64,000 bases of DNA from Luteibacter anthropi (GCF_011759365.1 NZ_JAARLZ010000004.1:124001-188000), one strand, 5' to 3'. Shown: positions 52,395-63,017, numbered from the stretch's first letter. A program made the numbers and translations. The notes: generated from the sequence alone by a model not told the origin.

Positions 52395-53132
52395 ATGCTG
52401 AAGAAAATCCTGCCCGCGCTGTGCCTTGGCGCGTTTGCCGCCACGGCGATGGCCGCCGACGACGCCGGCAAGGCCGCCCGCGACGCGGTGGAATCGCTCG
52501 CCCCGGGCATCAAGGTGGAAAGCGTCACCCCCGCGCCCATGCCGGGCTTTTTCCAGGTGGTGGCCTCCGGTCGCATGGTCTACGTGACGGCGGATGGCCG
52601 TTACATGATCAACGGCAACCTGGTCGACCTGAAGGACAAGACCGACCTCAGCGCCGCCAGCTGGGCCGTGACCCGCAAGGCCGCCCTGGCCAAGGTGCCT
52701 GCGTCGCAGCGCCTGATCTATTCGCCGGCCAATCCCAAGCACACGGTCACGGTCTTCACCGACGTGGACTGCGGCTTCTGCCGCCAGCTGCATGCGCACA
52801 TCGACGAATTCAACAAGCAGGGCATCGCGGTCGAATACGTGTTCTGGCCGCGTGAGGGCCTGAAGACCACGGCCGGCAACGACACTCCCTCGTATACCAA
52901 GGCCGTGTCGGTCTGGTGTGCCAGCGACCGCAAGAATGCCTTCAATGAGGCCATGGGCGGTGCGGCGGTGAAGCCGGCGTCCTGCGAGAACCCGGTGAAG
53001 GACGAGTTCGAGCTGGGTGAGCGCCTGGGCGTGAACGGCACGCCGACCATCGTTACCGAGAATGGCGACATCGTGGGTGGTTATGTCACTCCGGCGCAGT
53101 TGTTGAAGGCGCTGACGTCCAAGGGCGGTTGA
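52395..53132 (+). CDS. dsbC: Periplasmic thiol:disulfide isomerase DsbC
   Basis: A 245-residue protein with GGAG eight bases before ATG 52395 and a signal peptide (MLKKILPALCLGAFAATAMA). An N-terminal dimerisation domain (about 25-85) leads to a thioredoxin fold with the active site DVDCGFCRQLH. The cis-Pro loop is NGTPTIV near the C-terminus. It rearranges incorrect disulfides in the periplasm, kept reduced by DsbD. It follows xerD as in E. coli and relatives. The neighbouring cysteine-paired proline-rich proteins could be clients, an inference from proximity only. Confidence 0.95.
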   Translation: MLKKILPALCLGAFAATAMAADDAGKAARDAVESLAPGIKVESVTPAPMPGFFQVVASGRMVYVTADGRYMINGNLVDLKDKTDLSAASWAVTRKAALAKVPASQRLIYSPANPKHTVTVFTDVDCGFCRQLHAHIDEFNKQGIAVEYVFWPREGLKTTAGNDTPSYTKAVSVWCASDRKNAFNEAMGGAAVKPASCENPVKDEFELGERLGVNGTPTIVTENGDIVGGYVTPAQLLKALTSKGG

Positions 53133-53147
53133 GGCCCTTTCTCACTT

Positions 53148-53381
53148 CCGGTCGCGCGCAAGGCGCGCTCCTACACAATCCGCCCCGTAGGAGCGCGCCC
53201 GGATCGAAGCGGCGTATGTAGGAGCGCGCCCCGCGCGCGACCGGCCCCAAGGCGGCGTGTAGGAGCGCGCCTCGCGCGCGACCGGCCCCAAGGCGGCGTG
53301 CAGGAGCGCGCCCCGCGCGCGACCGGCCCCAAGGCGGCGTGCAGGAGCGCGCCTCGCGCGCGACCGGTCCAAGGCGGGATT
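53148..53381. repeat. Tandem REP array with 41-bp period
   Basis: The 370-base space between dsbC and purL is largely repeat. It holds one inverted REP (53148-53174), a truncated copy (53187-53206) and four head-to-tail copies beginning at 53218, 53259, 53300 and 53341, exactly 41 bases apart. Each is joined by CCCCAAGGCGGCGT or a close variant. The last joint is shortened (TCCAAGGCGGG). Confidence 0.9.
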
Positions 53382-53463
53382 CCACAGGGGGGCGCGCAAC
53401 CGGATTCAGGGCGAGGCGCCGGCCGGCACCTGGCCCCCGAACCTGCTGCCCTGCAACATCATG

Positions 53464-53469
53464 TAGAAT
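53464..53469 (+). promoter_or_regulatory. Possible -10 box of purL
   Basis: TAGAAT, 33 bases upstream of the purL ATG, with no clear -35 box, in the repeat-free stretch between the REP array and the gene. The same hexamer precedes prmC. Confidence 0.35.
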
Positions 53470-53502
53470 GGGCGTTTTCCTCCTGCGCCTTTTCCCCTCC
53501 GT

Positions 53503-56500
53503 ATGATCGCACTCGACGGGCAGAGCGCCCTTTCGCCGTTTCGCCTCGAACGACTGAACGCCCACCTTGAGGCCCTGCACCACGGGACCCGCGTCCAGGC
53601 CGCCTGGTTCACGTACTTCGTGGATGCCGCCGTGTTGCCCGAAGGCGAGGCCCGTGCCCGCCTGCTGGCCGTGCTGGAAGCGCGCGATGCCACGCCGGAA
53701 GCCGCCACCCTCTGGGTCGTACCCCGCCTGGGCACCATCTCGCCCTGGTCGAGCAAGGCCACCGACATCCTCCACGGCGCCGGTTTCGACGTGCGTCGCG
53801 TCGAGCGTGGCGTGGCCTGGCGTGTCAACGGCATGCCCAACGCCTCGGACCCCGCCTACGCCGCCGTCATGGCAACGTTCTGCGACCCGATGGTGCAGTC
53901 GCCGCTGACGAGCCTTGCCGAGGCCTCCGGCCTGTTCCTGGCCGGTGAGCCGGGTCCGCTGGGTCACGTCGAGCTGGGCAGCGACCCGCGTGCCGCATTG
54001 TCGGCGGCGAACAAGGAACTGGGCCTGGCCCTGGCCGACGACGAAATCGACTACCTCGCCGAGCGCTACGCCGAGATGGGCCGCGCGCCCACCGACGCCG
54101 AACTCATGATGTTCGCGCAGGCCAACTCCGAGCATTGCCGCCACAAGGTATTCAATGCCACGTGGACGCTCGACGGCACGCCGCAGGACACCTCGCTGTT
54201 CGGCATGATCAAGAACACGCACCAGAAATCGCCCGCGCATACGCTGTCGGCGTATCACGACAACGCGGCGGTCATCGAAGGCTACGAAGGCAGCCGCCTG
54301 TTCGTGAATCCCGATGACGGCGTGTTCCGCAAGGTCACCGAAGCCGCGCCGTACGCCATCAAGGTCGAGACGCATAACCATCCCACGGCCATCGCGCCGT
54401 GGCCGGGCGCGGCGACGGGTGCCGGCGGCGAAATCCGCGACGAAGGCGCCACGGGCCGCGGCGGCAAGCCGAAGGCCGGCCTCACGGGTTTCTCGGTGTC
54501 GCACCTGCGCATCCCGGGCCTTTCGCGCCCATGGGAGAAGGAGCGTCCGCTGCCGCCGCGCATGGCGTCGGCCTTCGAGATCATGCGTGACGGCCCGCTG
54601 GGCGCCGCCGCATTCAACAACGAATTCGGCCGCCCCGCGCTGGGCGGCTACTTCCGTACCTTCGAGCAGGAAACCGGCGAGAAGGGCGTGCGTCGTGGCT
54701 ACGACAAGCCGATCATGATCGCCGGCGGCCTTGCGGCCATCCGTCCCGACCACGTGCAGAAACGCGCGGTGCGTCCGGGCGACCGCGTCATCGTGCTGGG
54801 TGGCCCGGCCATGCTCATCGGCCTGGGTGGTGGTGCGGCCTCGTCCGTCGCTTCCGGCACGTCCAGCGCCGAACTCGATTTCGCTTCCGTCCAGCGTGAC
54901 AACGCGGAAATGGAGCGTCGCTGCCAGCAGGTCATCGACTCGTGCTGGATGCGCGGCGAGCGCAACCCGATCGTCAGCATCCACGACGTCGGCGCGGGCG
55001 GTGTGTCCAACGCCATTCCTGAAATCCTCAACGACGCGGGCGTCGGCGGCATCATCGATCTCTCGAAGCTGCCCTGCGACGATCCCACGCTCTCGCCCAT
55101 GCAGGTGTGGAGCAACGAGTCGCAGGAGCGCTACGTCCTCGCCATCGGTGAGGAAGACCTTGCGCTGTTCGAATCGTTCTGTGCCCGTGAGCGTTGCCCG
55201 TTCGCCGTGGTGGGCGAAGCGACCGAAGACGCGCGCCTCATCGTGCGCGACACGCGCCGCGACATCACCGTGATCGACCTGCGCATGGATGTCCTGTTCG
55301 GCAAGCCGCCGCGCATGCATCGCGATGCCTCGCGCGTGAAACCGCGCGTCGACCTGGTAGCCGACCTCACCGGCATCGGCATGGACGAAGCGCTGATGCG
55401 CGTCCTGCGCCTGCCGGCCGTGGGCAGCAAAAATTTCCTCATCACCATCGGTGACCGCACCGTCGGCGGCCTCAACCATCGCGATCCCATGGTGGGTCCG
55501 TGGCAGGTGCCGGTGGCCGACGTTGCCGTGACCATGACCGACTTCGACGGCTACACGGGCGAGGCGATGGCCATGGCCGAGCGCGCTCCGGTGGCGCTGC
55601 TGTCGAGTGCCGATGCCGCGCGCATGGCCGTGGGCGAAGCCATCACCAATCTCGCGGCCGCGTCGATCAAGCTCGACGAAGTGCGCCTGTCCGCGAACTG
55701 GATGGCCGCCGTGAATCACCCGGGTGAAGACGCCGCGCTGTTCGACGCCGTGAAGGCCGTCGGCATGGAGCTTTGTCCGAGCCTCGATATCTCGATCCCC
55801 GTTGGCAAGGACTCCCTGTCCATGCAGACCGTGTGGACCGACGACACCGGCAAGGCCCAGAAGACCGTATCTCCGGTGTCGCTGGTCATCACCGGCTTTG
55901 CCCGCGTGGACGACGTGCGCCGCACGCTCACTCCGCAGCTGAAGCTCGATCGTGGCGACACCGACCTGTGGCTGATCGACCTCGGCGCAGGCCGCGACCG
56001 TCTCGGCGGTTCGGCGCTCACCCAGGTATTCAACCGTGGTGGCGGCGTGCCGCCGGATCTCGACGACGCAAAGCGCTTGCGCGCGATGTTCGAGCTGATC
56101 CAGGAAGCCAACCGCTCCGGCCTGTTGCTCGCCTATCACGACCGTTCCGACGGCGGTGCCATCGTCACCCTGCTCGAAATGGCCTTTGCCGGTCGTTGCG
56201 GCCTTGAAATCCGCCTCGACGGCTGGGCCGATGCCACGCTGCGCGCGCTCTTCAACGAAGAGCTGGGCGCCGTGGTGCAGGTAGCCTCGGCCAACCGCGA
56301 AGCCTTCGAACAGCTGCTGGTAAAGCACAACCTCGCCGGCCTCACCCACAACGTGGGTCGTCCCAAGGAAAAGCTCGGCATCAAGCTGCACCTGAACGGC
56401 GAAACCCCGTTCAAGTGGAACTGGACCGAACTGTTCCGCGCCTGGAACGAAACCAGCTACGCGATGCAGCGCCTGCGCGACAACCCGGCCAGCGCCGACC

Positions 56501-57366
56501 AGGAAAACGAGTGGCGCTTGGACGATGCCGATCCGGGCATCTCTCCGAAGCTCACCTTCGACCCGGCCGACGACATCGCCGCGCCTTACATCGCCACCGG
56601 CGTGCGTCCGCGCGTTGCGATCCTGCGCGAGCAGGGGGTGAACGGCCAGGTGGAAATGGCGGCGGCGTTCGACCGCGCCGGCTTCGAGGCCGTGGACATC
56701 CACATGACCGACCTGGCCACCGGTCGCCATCACCTGAAGGACTTCCGCGGCTTTGCTGCCTGCGGCGGCTTCTCGTACGGTGACGTGCTGGGCGCCGGCC
56801 GTGGCTGGGCCACGTCCATCCTCTACAACGACGCACTGCGCGAGCAGTTTGCCCGCTTCTTCGAAGATGGCTCCAAGTTCGCGCTGGGCGTGTGCAATGG
56901 CTGTCAGATGATGTCGCAGCTGAAGGACATCATCCCCGATGCGAAGCACTGGCCGCAGTTCCTGCGCAACCAGTCGGAGCAGTACGAAGCCCGCGTCGCC
57001 ACGCTCGAACTGCTCGACTCGGGCAGCATCTTCTTCCGCGACATGGTCGGCTCGCGCATCCCCGTGGCCGTGGCCCACGGCGAAGGCCGTGTGCACTTCC
57101 CGAACGCATGCAGCCCGTCGAAGAGCCACGGCGCCGCGCGCTTCGTCGACAACCGTGGCAAGCCCACTGAGCTTTACCCGCTGAACCCGAACGGTTCGCC
57201 GGGTGGTCTGGCCGCCTTCACGGCCGCCGATGGCCGCGTGACGATCATGATGCCGCATCCGGAACGCGTGTTCCGCAGCGCGCAGATGAGCTGGCATCCG
57301 GAGCAGTGGGGCGAAGATTCCCCGTGGATGCGCATGTTCCGCAATGCGCGCGTCTGGGTCGGCTGA
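53503..57366 (+). CDS. purL: Phosphoribosylformylglycinamidine synthase (FGAM synthetase)
   Basis: A 1287-residue large-type enzyme of purine synthesis, converting FGAR, glutamine and ATP to FGAM. The N-terminal PurS-like and linker domains cover about 1-220. Two AIR-synthase-like halves form the ATP site ([22 protein letters not shown] near 290; VGKDSLSMQ near 770). The C-terminal class I glutamine amidotransferase has [13 protein letters not shown] with the nucleophilic Cys and [10 protein letters not shown] with the His. Length matches gammaproteobacterial PurL (about 1290-1300). The gene is intact. A glycosyltransferase gene follows 16 bases later. Confidence 0.97.
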   Translation: MIALDGQSALSPFRLERLNAHLEALHHGTRVQAAWFTYFVDAAVLPEGEARARLLAVLEARDATPEAATLWVVPRLGTISPWSSKATDILHGAGFDVRRVERGVAWRVNGMPNASDPAYAAVMATFCDPMVQSPLTSLAEASGLFLAGEPGPLGHVELGSDPRAALSAANKELGLALADDEIDYLAERYAEMGRAPTDAELMMFAQANSEHCRHKVFNATWTLDGTPQDTSLFGMIKNTHQKSPAHTLSAYHDNAAVIEGYEGSRLFVNPDDGVFRKVTEAAPYAIKVETHNHPTAIAPWPGAATGAGGEIRDEGATGRGGKPKAGLTGFSVSHLRIPGLSRPWEKERPLPPRMASAFEIMRDGPLGAAAFNNEFGRPALGGYFRTFEQETGEKGVRRGYDKPIMIAGGLAAIRPDHVQKRAVRPGDRVIVLGGPAMLIGLGGGAASSVASGTSSAELDFASVQRDNAEMERRCQQVIDSCWMRGERNPIVSIHDVGAGGVSNAIPEILNDAGVGGIIDLSKLPCDDPTLSPMQVWSNESQERYVLAIGEEDLALFESFCARERCPFAVVGEATEDARLIVRDTRRDITVIDLRMDVLFGKPPRMHRDASRVKPRVDLVADLTGIGMDEALMRVLRLPAVGSKNFLITIGDRTVGGLNHRDPMVGPWQVPVADVAVTMTDFDGYTGEAMAMAERAPVALLSSADAARMAVGEAITNLAAASIKLDEVRLSANWMAAVNHPGEDAALFDAVKAVGMELCPSLDISIPVGKDSLSMQTVWTDDTGKAQKTVSPVSLVITGFARVDDVRRTLTPQLKLDRGDTDLWLIDLGAGRDRLGGSALTQVFNRGGGVPPDLDDAKRLRAMFELIQEANRSGLLLAYHDRSDGGAIVTLLEMAFAGRCGLEIRLDGWADATLRALFNEELGAVVQVASANREAFEQLLVKHNLAGLTHNVGRPKEKLGIKLHLNGETPFKWNWTELFRAWNETSYAMQRLRDNPASADQENEWRLDDADPGISPKLTFDPADDIAAPYIATGVRPRVAILREQGVNGQVEMAAAFDRAGFEAVDIHMTDLATGRHHLKDFRGFAACGGFSYGDVLGAGRGWATSILYNDALREQFARFFEDGSKFALGVCNGCQMMSQLKDIIPDAKHWPQFLRNQSEQYEARVATLELLDSGSIFFRDMVGSRIPVAVAHGEGRVHFPNACSPSKSHGAARFVDNRGKPTELYPLNPNGSPGGLAAFTAADGRVTIMMPHPERVFRSAQMSWHPEQWGEDSPWMRMFRNARVWVG

Positions 57367-57382
57367 GCCAGGACACCCCATC

Positions 57383-58231
57383 GTGACCACCCAGGGCCTC
57401 ACCAGCATCATCGTGGTGCTCGCCAACAGTGGCCCGCTGACGCGTGATTGCGTCGAGCGGGCCCTGCTCAGCAACGTCCCTGTCGAAGTCATCGTGGTCG
57501 ACAACGGTTCGGCAGATGGCATCCCCGAATCCCTCGACCGGGCCTATGCCGACGACGCGCGCGTGCGCATCGTCTACAACCGCGCCAACCTGGGTTTTGG
57601 CCCTGCGGTGAACCGTGGTGCCGCCGAAGCACGAGGCGATAGCCTGCTTGTGCTGAATCCGGATTGCCTCATCGATCCGGACACCATCGCGCGCATGGCG
57701 CGGCACGTGGACATCCACACGGCCATGGTCGGTGCGGTGGTCTGCGACGAGCAGGGCCGTCCCGATCCGGCATCGCGCCGCTTCGATCCGCTGCTGCGTC
57801 GCGCGATCAACACCAAGCTGGGGCGCGAGGGAGGTATCGACATCCGCGGCCCCATGCCCGAGGGGGCCGAAGACGTCGAGATCGTCTCCGGTGCGATCAT
57901 CCTCATGCCACGTGCTGCCTTCGATGCCCTAGGTGGCTTCGATGAAACCTTTTTCCTGCATTGCGAGGACATGGATCTGTGCCGTCGCGCCCGCGATGCG
58001 GGTTATCGGGTGATCCTCGCTGGCGATGTGCGCGTGCTGCACGGCAAGGGCGTTTCCAGCCGTCGTCGGCCGGTGTTCGTCAGCCGGCACAAGCATCGCA
58101 GCATGTACCTGTGGTTCCGCAGGCACGATCCCGCTGCGAAAAATCCCATCACCCGCACCGTCGTCTGGCTCGGTATCTGGGCGCACTTTCTTCTGAAGAT
58201 CCCCGGCCAGCTCAAGCGGGCCCGTCGATGA
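57383..58231 (+). CDS. Family 2 glycosyltransferase
   Basis: A 282-residue protein starting at GTG 57383 with AGGA about ten bases upstream. The GT-A fold of family GT2 is seen in SIIVVLANSGPLTRDCVERAL, VIVVDNGSADG, NLGFGPAVNRGAAEARGD and the metal-binding LLVLNPDCLIDPD. The acceptor-side motif is FFLHCEDMDLCRRARDAGY, typical of rhamnosyl- and other polysaccharide glycosyltransferases. It probably acts at the cytoplasmic face on a cell-surface glycan. Its stop overlaps the start of the EamA transporter (ATGA), indicating coupling, though no other polysaccharide genes are nearby. Confidence 0.9.
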   Translation: MTTQGLTSIIVVLANSGPLTRDCVERALLSNVPVEVIVVDNGSADGIPESLDRAYADDARVRIVYNRANLGFGPAVNRGAAEARGDSLLVLNPDCLIDPDTIARMARHVDIHTAMVGAVVCDEQGRPDPASRRFDPLLRRAINTKLGREGGIDIRGPMPEGAEDVEIVSGAIILMPRAAFDALGGFDETFFLHCEDMDLCRRARDAGYRVILAGDVRVLHGKGVSSRRRPVFVSRHKHRSMYLWFRRHDPAAKNPITRTVVWLGIWAHFLLKIPGQLKRARR

Positions 58232-59127
58232 GCGAGGCGAAGGGAAGCGGCCTGGCCACGCTCGGACTGCTTGCCGTCACCGCCGTCTGGGGCTCCACCT
58301 TCGTCATGATCAAGGACGTGGTCGGCCGCATGCTGCCGATCGACTTTCTTGCCGTGCGTTTCACCATCGCCGCCGTGCTGATGCTGCTGTGTTTCGCCCT
58401 GCCTCTGCGCCGGTTGGGACGTACGCAGACCTGGCGTGGCCTTGCGCTGGGCGTGCTCTACGGCGTGGCCCAGTGGCTGCAGACCGAAGGCCTGGCGCTC
58501 ACGTCGCCGAGCGTGAGTGGATTCGTAACCGGCATGTATGTGGTGATCACGCCGATCCTGGCTTTGCTGCTGTTCCGCCAGCGCATGCCTGCAACGACGT
58601 GGGTGGCCGTGCTGCTGGCCACGCTCGGTCTTGGCGTGCTGGCGCTCAATGGATTCAGCGTGGATCTCGGCGTGCTGCTGACGCTGGGTTCCGCCGCGCT
58701 TTACGCCCTGCATATCGTGGGCCTCGGGCACTGGTCCAAACCCGGGGATGCCTTTGGCATGTCGGCCATACAGATGGTCGGCATTGCCGCCGTCTGCCTG
58801 CTCGCGACACTTCCCCATCATGGCCCGGCGCTGCCACCTGATCGCAGTGCCTGGATGGCCGTGCTTTACATGGCGCTCGTGGCGGGTGCGCTTGCGATGC
58901 TGGTGCAGACCTGGGCACAGGCCCATATGCCTGCAACGCGTGCGGCCATCGTCATGACCACAGAGCCTGTCTTCGCGGCGGGCTTCGCCGTGGCCCTCGG
59001 CGTGGACCAGCTCACCATGCGCATGCTGGGCGGTGGCGGCCTCGTGCTGGTGGCGATGTACATGGTGGAGCTGGCGCCCCGGCTTCGTCGTCGCCGGCCG
59101 GCCGAATCGTTGCACCACGACGTGTAA
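58228..59127 (+). CDS. EamA/DMT-family transporter
   Basis: A 299-residue inner-membrane protein beginning at ATG 58228 inside the ATGA overlap with the glycosyltransferase stop. It has ten predicted membrane helices in two EamA repeats: GLLAVTAVWGSTFVMIKDV starts the first and GSAALYALHIVGLGHWSK the second. Typical substrates are amino acids, metabolites or nucleotide sugars, and the direction is usually export. Substrate is unknown. The coupling to a glycosyltransferase is unusual for this family and might hint at a glycan precursor, but this is inference. Confidence 0.9.
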   Translation: MSEAKGSGLATLGLLAVTAVWGSTFVMIKDVVGRMLPIDFLAVRFTIAAVLMLLCFALPLRRLGRTQTWRGLALGVLYGVAQWLQTEGLALTSPSVSGFVTGMYVVITPILALLLFRQRMPATTWVAVLLATLGLGVLALNGFSVDLGVLLTLGSAALYALHIVGLGHWSKPGDAFGMSAIQMVGIAAVCLLATLPHHGPALPPDRSAWMAVLYMALVAGALAMLVQTWAQAHMPATRAAIVMTTEPVFAAGFAVALGVDQLTMRMLGGGGLVLVAMYMVELAPRLRRRRPAESLHHDV

Positions 59128-59200
59128 ACGCATTTACGTTGCGCCGCGTCATCGCAAGAACGCGCGATGACGTTAGGATGGCCGCCTGTTGAAGGGCGGG

Positions 59201-59926
59201 ATGACACACACCATGGCACCACGGGCTGCAACCGGCAGGAACCTGCATGCGCGGGTGATCGACGAGATCGGCGAATCCATCGTCGGCGGCGCGTTGCGTG
59301 CCGGCGATGCACTGCCGGGCGAATCGGAACTGGCCGAGCACATGGAGGTAAGCCGCACCATCCTGCGCGAGGCGCTCAAGGTGCTCGCGTCGAAAGGGCT
59401 TATCGAAACCCGGCAGAAGATCGGCATGCGCGTGCGTGATTCGCGTTTCTGGAATCATCTGGACGCCGACATCCTCGCCTGGCGCTGCGCCTCGATGCCC
59501 ACGGACGATTTCGTCGACAAGCTGGTGGAAATGCGCGGCATCATCGAGCCGGCGGCGGCGATGACGGCGGCACGCCGACGCGATGCCGGGCAGCTGGCGG
59601 CCATCGGTGAGGCACTTGCCGGCATGGAGGCTGCCATGGATCTCGACAGCTGGGCGGAAGCCGATCTTCGTTTCCACGAAGCCGTGCTTGCCGCGACGAA
59701 CAACGAACTGCTGAGCTCATTGTTCTCGGTGATCGAGACGGCGCTGGGCACGTATTTCGTGATGTCGGCGCGCACGGCAAAGAACTTCCGCTATTCGCTG
59801 CCGTATCACCGGGAGGTGTACGAGGCGATCCGCCGCCGTCGCCCCAACGAGGCGGCGGCAGCGATGCAGGCGATGATCGACGACTCGAAGGGCAATATGC
59901 GCCGCGGCCGCCGCAAGGCTTCCTGA
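59201..59926 (+). CDS. GntR-family (FadR subfamily) transcriptional regulator
   Basis: A 241-residue regulator. ATG 59201 or ATG 59213 is the likely start (GAAGGGCGGG at 59191-59200 fits the second better). The winged helix (about 15-75) reads LPGESELAEHMEVSRTILREALKVLASKGLIETRQ in pieces. The C-terminal helical FCD domain has conserved metal/ligand residues, including His in DLRFHEAVLAAT and His in LPYHREVYEAI. FCD regulators respond to small carboxylic or sugar acids. It is convergent with ybdD (one base apart) next to cstA, whose pyruvate-type substrate would suit, but the target is not shown. Confidence 0.88.
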   Translation: MTHTMAPRAATGRNLHARVIDEIGESIVGGALRAGDALPGESELAEHMEVSRTILREALKVLASKGLIETRQKIGMRVRDSRFWNHLDADILAWRCASMPTDDFVDKLVEMRGIIEPAAAMTAARRRDAGQLAAIGEALAGMEAAMDLDSWAEADLRFHEAVLAATNNELLSSLFSVIETALGTYFVMSARTAKNFRYSLPYHREVYEAIRRRRPNEAAAAMQAMIDDSKGNMRRGRRKAS

Positions 59927-59927
59927 G

Positions 59928-60122
59928 TCAGCAGCAACGTCCGCCCGTGCCGCGATAACGGGCTTCCTGCCGCTCGCGGAAAAATGCACCGTAGCTGGGC
60001 ACGGGGCACTCGGGATGATGCTCACGCAGGTGCCGCACGTAGGCGTCGTAGTCGGGCACGCCGCAGCAGAGGCGGGCGGTCTGCACCGCCCATCGCCAGA
60101 AAGCCTTCGGATACTTCAGCAT
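59928..60122 (-). CDS. ybdD: YbdD/YjiX-family small protein
   Basis: A 64-residue protein with AAGGAGG just upstream of ATG 60122. It matches the YbdD/YjiX family (DUF466): LKYPKAFWRWAVQTARLCCGVPDYDAYVRHLREHHPE in overlapping pieces, then YGAFFRERQEARYRG and a terminal CC. In E. coli the protein partners with CstA or BtsT in pyruvate uptake. Here it lies ten bases downstream of cstA, the standard order. Confidence 0.92.
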   Translation of the reverse strand: MLKYPKAFWRWAVQTARLCCGVPDYDAYVRHLREHHPECPVPSYGAFFRERQEARYRGTGGRCC

Positions 60123-60132
60123 GGCAGCCTCC

Positions 60133-62208
60133 TTACGGCGCGACGCTCGATAGCGCCACATAGGGTTCTTCACGGGTCGAGGGCCGGTTGTCTTTCCACG
60201 CCCGCACGATGACGCGCAGGCAGAAGGCCAGCATGGTCAGCACCAGCAGCATGAAGATGGCTGTCAGTGCCATGTCCACGCGGTTGTTGGTGACGATGCG
60301 TTGCATTTCCTCGGCCGTTTTCGCCGGTGCAAGCAGTTTGCCGTCGGCGATGGCCCGAGCGTACTTGTCCGCGGCGGCGGTAAAGCTGATCTTGTCGTCG
60401 AACAGCTTCTGCCAGCCGGCGGCGAGCGTGCAGATCACCAGCCATGCGGCCGGCACCGCCGGCACCAGCACATAGCGCTCACGCTTGAGTTTCACCGTCA
60501 CCACCGTGGCCAGCATCAGGGCGATGGCGGCCAGCATCTGGTTGGCGATGCCGAACAGGGGCCAAAGGGTGTTGATGCCGCCGAGCGGGTCCACGGCGCC
60601 CTGGTAGAGGAAATAGCCCCAGAGCCCGACACAGATCAGCGTGGCGATGACGTTGCCGATCCATGAGTCGGTACGCTTCAGCGGCGCCCAGGCCATGCCG
60701 GCCAGTTCCTGGATCATGAAGCGGCCCACGCGGGTGCCTGCATCCACGGTCGTCAGGATGAACAGGGCTTCGAACAGGATGGCGTAGTGGTACCACATGG
60801 CCATCATGCCTTCGCCGGGCAGGATGCCATGCAGCAGCTGGGCCATGCCCACCGCCAGGGTCGGTGCGCCACCTGCGCGGCCGAGGATGCTGCCTTCACC
60901 GATATTCTTCGCGGTTTCCGCCAGTTCGCCCGGCGTGACCAGGAAGCCCCAGTCGCTGATGGTGCGTGCGGCCTGTTCCACCGTGGTGCCAACGAGCGCG
61001 CCGGGAGAGTTCATGGCGAAGTACACGCCCGGATGCAGCGAGGCGGCCGCGATCAGCGCCATGATGGCGACGAAGGCCTCCATGAGCATGCCGCCGTAAC
61101 CCACCATGGTGGCTTCGCGCTCGTTGGCGAGCAGCTTGGGCGTGGTGCCCGAGGCGATGATCGAATGCCAGCCCGACACGGCGCCGCATGCGATGGTGAT
61201 GAACAGGAAGGGGAACAGGTTGCCCTGGAAGACCGGGCCCGTGCCGTCGACGAACTGCGTAAGTGCCGGCATGCGCAGCATTGGCGCCGCGAGCATGATC
61301 GCCAGTGCGAGCAGGGCGATGGTGCCGATCTTGAGGAAGGTGGAAAGATAATCGCGCGGTGCGAGGAGCAGCCACACCGGAAGCACTGAAGCGAAGAAAC
61401 CGTACCCGATCAGCAACCACGCGAGCGATTTCGCATCGAAGTCGAACAGCACTGCCAGCGCCGGCGTGTCGTTCACCGTCTTCCCGAACCAGATCGAGCC
61501 CAGCAGCAATACGAGGCCGATCAGGGACACCTCAAGAATGCGTCCCGGACGGATGTATCGCAGGTACAGGCCCATGAGCAGCGCGATGGGGATCGTGGCC
61601 GCCACGGTGAACGTGCCCCATGGGCTGTGCGTGAGTGCCTTCACCACGACCAGGGCCAGCACGGCCAGCACGATCATCATGAGCACGAGCACGCCCACCA
61701 TGGCGATCACGCCAGGCACCTCGCCCAGTTCCTCGCGCAGCATGTGGCCTAGCGAACGACCGTCCCTGCGAAGGGACAGGCCAAGGATCATGAAGTCCTG
61801 CACGGCACCGGCGAAGACCACGCCGATCAGGATCCACAAGGTGCCGGGCAGGTAGCCCATCTGTGCGGCGAGCACCGGTCCCACGAGGGGCCCTGCCCCC
61901 GCGATGGCGGCGAAATGGTGACCGAAGACCACCCATTTGTCGGTGGGTACGTAGTCCAGGCCGTCGTTGCGCAACACGGCCGGCGTGGCGCGTGACGGGT
62001 CCAGTACGAGGACGCGCCGGGCGATGAAGCGGCCATAGAGCCGGTAGCCGATCAGGAAGACCGCAATGGAGGCCGTGACCAGCCAGATCGCATTGATCGG
62101 CTCGCCACGACGCAAGGCCACGACGCCGAGGCACCATGCGCCGACGATGGCGATGGCCACCCACAGGATTTTCCCCGCGGGACTGGGTTTGGGTGTGGCG
62201 CTGTGCAT
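60133..62208 (-). CDS. cstA: Carbon starvation protein A (pyruvate/peptide transporter)
   Basis: A 691-residue inner-membrane protein beginning at ATG 62208 (MHSATPKPSP). It has about 16-18 membrane helices. The CstA core includes GHHFAAIAGAGPLVGPVLAAQMGYLPG and AGAVQDFMILGLSLRRDGRSLG (each in adjoining pieces). The C-terminal domain is in place. CstA/BtsT proteins import pyruvate, and CstA has also been linked to peptide use on starvation. It is in an operon with ybdD. A cAMP-CRP site was not identified. Confidence 0.95.
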   Translation of the reverse strand: MHSATPKPSPAGKILWVAIAIVGAWCLGVVALRRGEPINAIWLVTASIAVFLIGYRLYGRFIARRVLVLDPSRATPAVLRNDGLDYVPTDKWVVFGHHFAAIAGAGPLVGPVLAAQMGYLPGTLWILIGVVFAGAVQDFMILGLSLRRDGRSLGHMLREELGEVPGVIAMVGVLVLMMIVLAVLALVVVKALTHSPWGTFTVAATIPIALLMGLYLRYIRPGRILEVSLIGLVLLLGSIWFGKTVNDTPALAVLFDFDAKSLAWLLIGYGFFASVLPVWLLLAPRDYLSTFLKIGTIALLALAIMLAAPMLRMPALTQFVDGTGPVFQGNLFPFLFITIACGAVSGWHSIIASGTTPKLLANEREATMVGYGGMLMEAFVAIMALIAAASLHPGVYFAMNSPGALVGTTVEQAARTISDWGFLVTPGELAETAKNIGEGSILGRAGGAPTLAVGMAQLLHGILPGEGMMAMWYHYAILFEALFILTTVDAGTRVGRFMIQELAGMAWAPLKRTDSWIGNVIATLICVGLWGYFLYQGAVDPLGGINTLWPLFGIANQMLAAIALMLATVVTVKLKRERYVLVPAVPAAWLVICTLAAGWQKLFDDKISFTAAADKYARAIADGKLLAPAKTAEEMQRIVTNNRVDMALTAIFMLLVLTMLAFCLRVIVRAWKDNRPSTREEPYVALSSVAP

Positions 62209-62398
62209 GTCGGGGGCTCCCCTTGCGAATGGCACTAAGGGTCGTCCGCCACGTCGCGGGGGTCAATCTCTGCCGGGGAATTCAGGCATTAGCCATTGGT
62301 CGAATGGGGTGGAGCCGCTCTGATCCGTGGGAGAGGCTTGAGCCGGAGGCATTCCGGCGCCATGCTGGATGTATTCCCCTTTACCTATGGGTGCCCCG

Positions 62399-62935
62399 AT
62401 GATCCGCGAAATCCTGAAGATGGGCGACGAGCGCCTCCTGCGCGTCGCACCAGCCGTCCCGAAGGAGATGATCGGCTCGGCCGAGCTGGACGCCCTCATC
62501 GCCGACATGTTCGACACCATGCATGATGCCGGCGGCGTGGGCCTGGCCGCTCCGCAGATTGGCGTGGACCTGCAGCTGGTGATCTTCGGCTTCGACAGCA
62601 GCGAGCGTTATCCGGATGCACCGCCCGTGCCGCAGACGATCCTGCTCAACCCGGTGATTACGCCGTTGTCGCAGGATATGGAGGAGGGTTGGGAGGGCTG
62701 CCTGTCGGTGCCGGGGCTGCGTGGCGCGGTAAACCGGTATTCGCTGATCCGGTACCAGGGCGTGGACCCGAAGGGTGAGCCGATCGACCGCACGGCCGAG
62801 GGTTTTCATGCGCGCGTGGTCCAGCACGAATGCGACCATCTCATCGGCAGACTGTATCCCTCGCGTATCACCGACTTTACAAAGTTCGGCTTTACCGAGG
62901 TGCTGTTCCCGGGGATGGATGTCGGGGACGACTGA
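62399..62935 (+). CDS. def: Peptide deformylase
   Basis: A 178-residue iron/zinc enzyme removing the formyl group from new polypeptides. ATG 62399 ([17 protein letters not shown]) is chosen by homology with Xanthomonas Def; earlier in-frame ATGs at 62369 and 62387 exist. The motifs are [22 protein letters not shown] with the metal Cys, and QHECDHLIG with two metal His and the catalytic Glu. Usual partners fmt and smf are not next to it, so this may be an additional deformylase copy of the type found in Xanthomonadaceae. Confidence 0.93.
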   Translation: MIREILKMGDERLLRVAPAVPKEMIGSAELDALIADMFDTMHDAGGVGLAAPQIGVDLQLVIFGFDSSERYPDAPPVPQTILLNPVITPLSQDMEEGWEGCLSVPGLRGAVNRYSLIRYQGVDPKGEPIDRTAEGFHARVVQHECDHLIGRLYPSRITDFTKFGFTEVLFPGMDVGDD

Positions 62936-63017
62936 AGGGTCGGGTCTGGTTGGCTGTTTTCGCCGGTGTGGCGGGACTTCGTGCCGGGTGATCGGGGGCA
63001 GGAGGGTTTTCGCGGTA

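Noticed and set aside
53148-53381. CRISPR array
   Set aside because: The 41-base period leaves a spacer of only about 14 bases that is the same in every unit, the units are REP palindromes found elsewhere singly, and no cas genes are present.
53086-57522. Very long open frame (over 1400 codons) on the minus strand across purL
   Set aside because: It mirrors the codon structure of purL, is Arg/His/Gly-rich with no domain pattern, and has no ribosome-binding site. It is a shadow of a high-GC gene.
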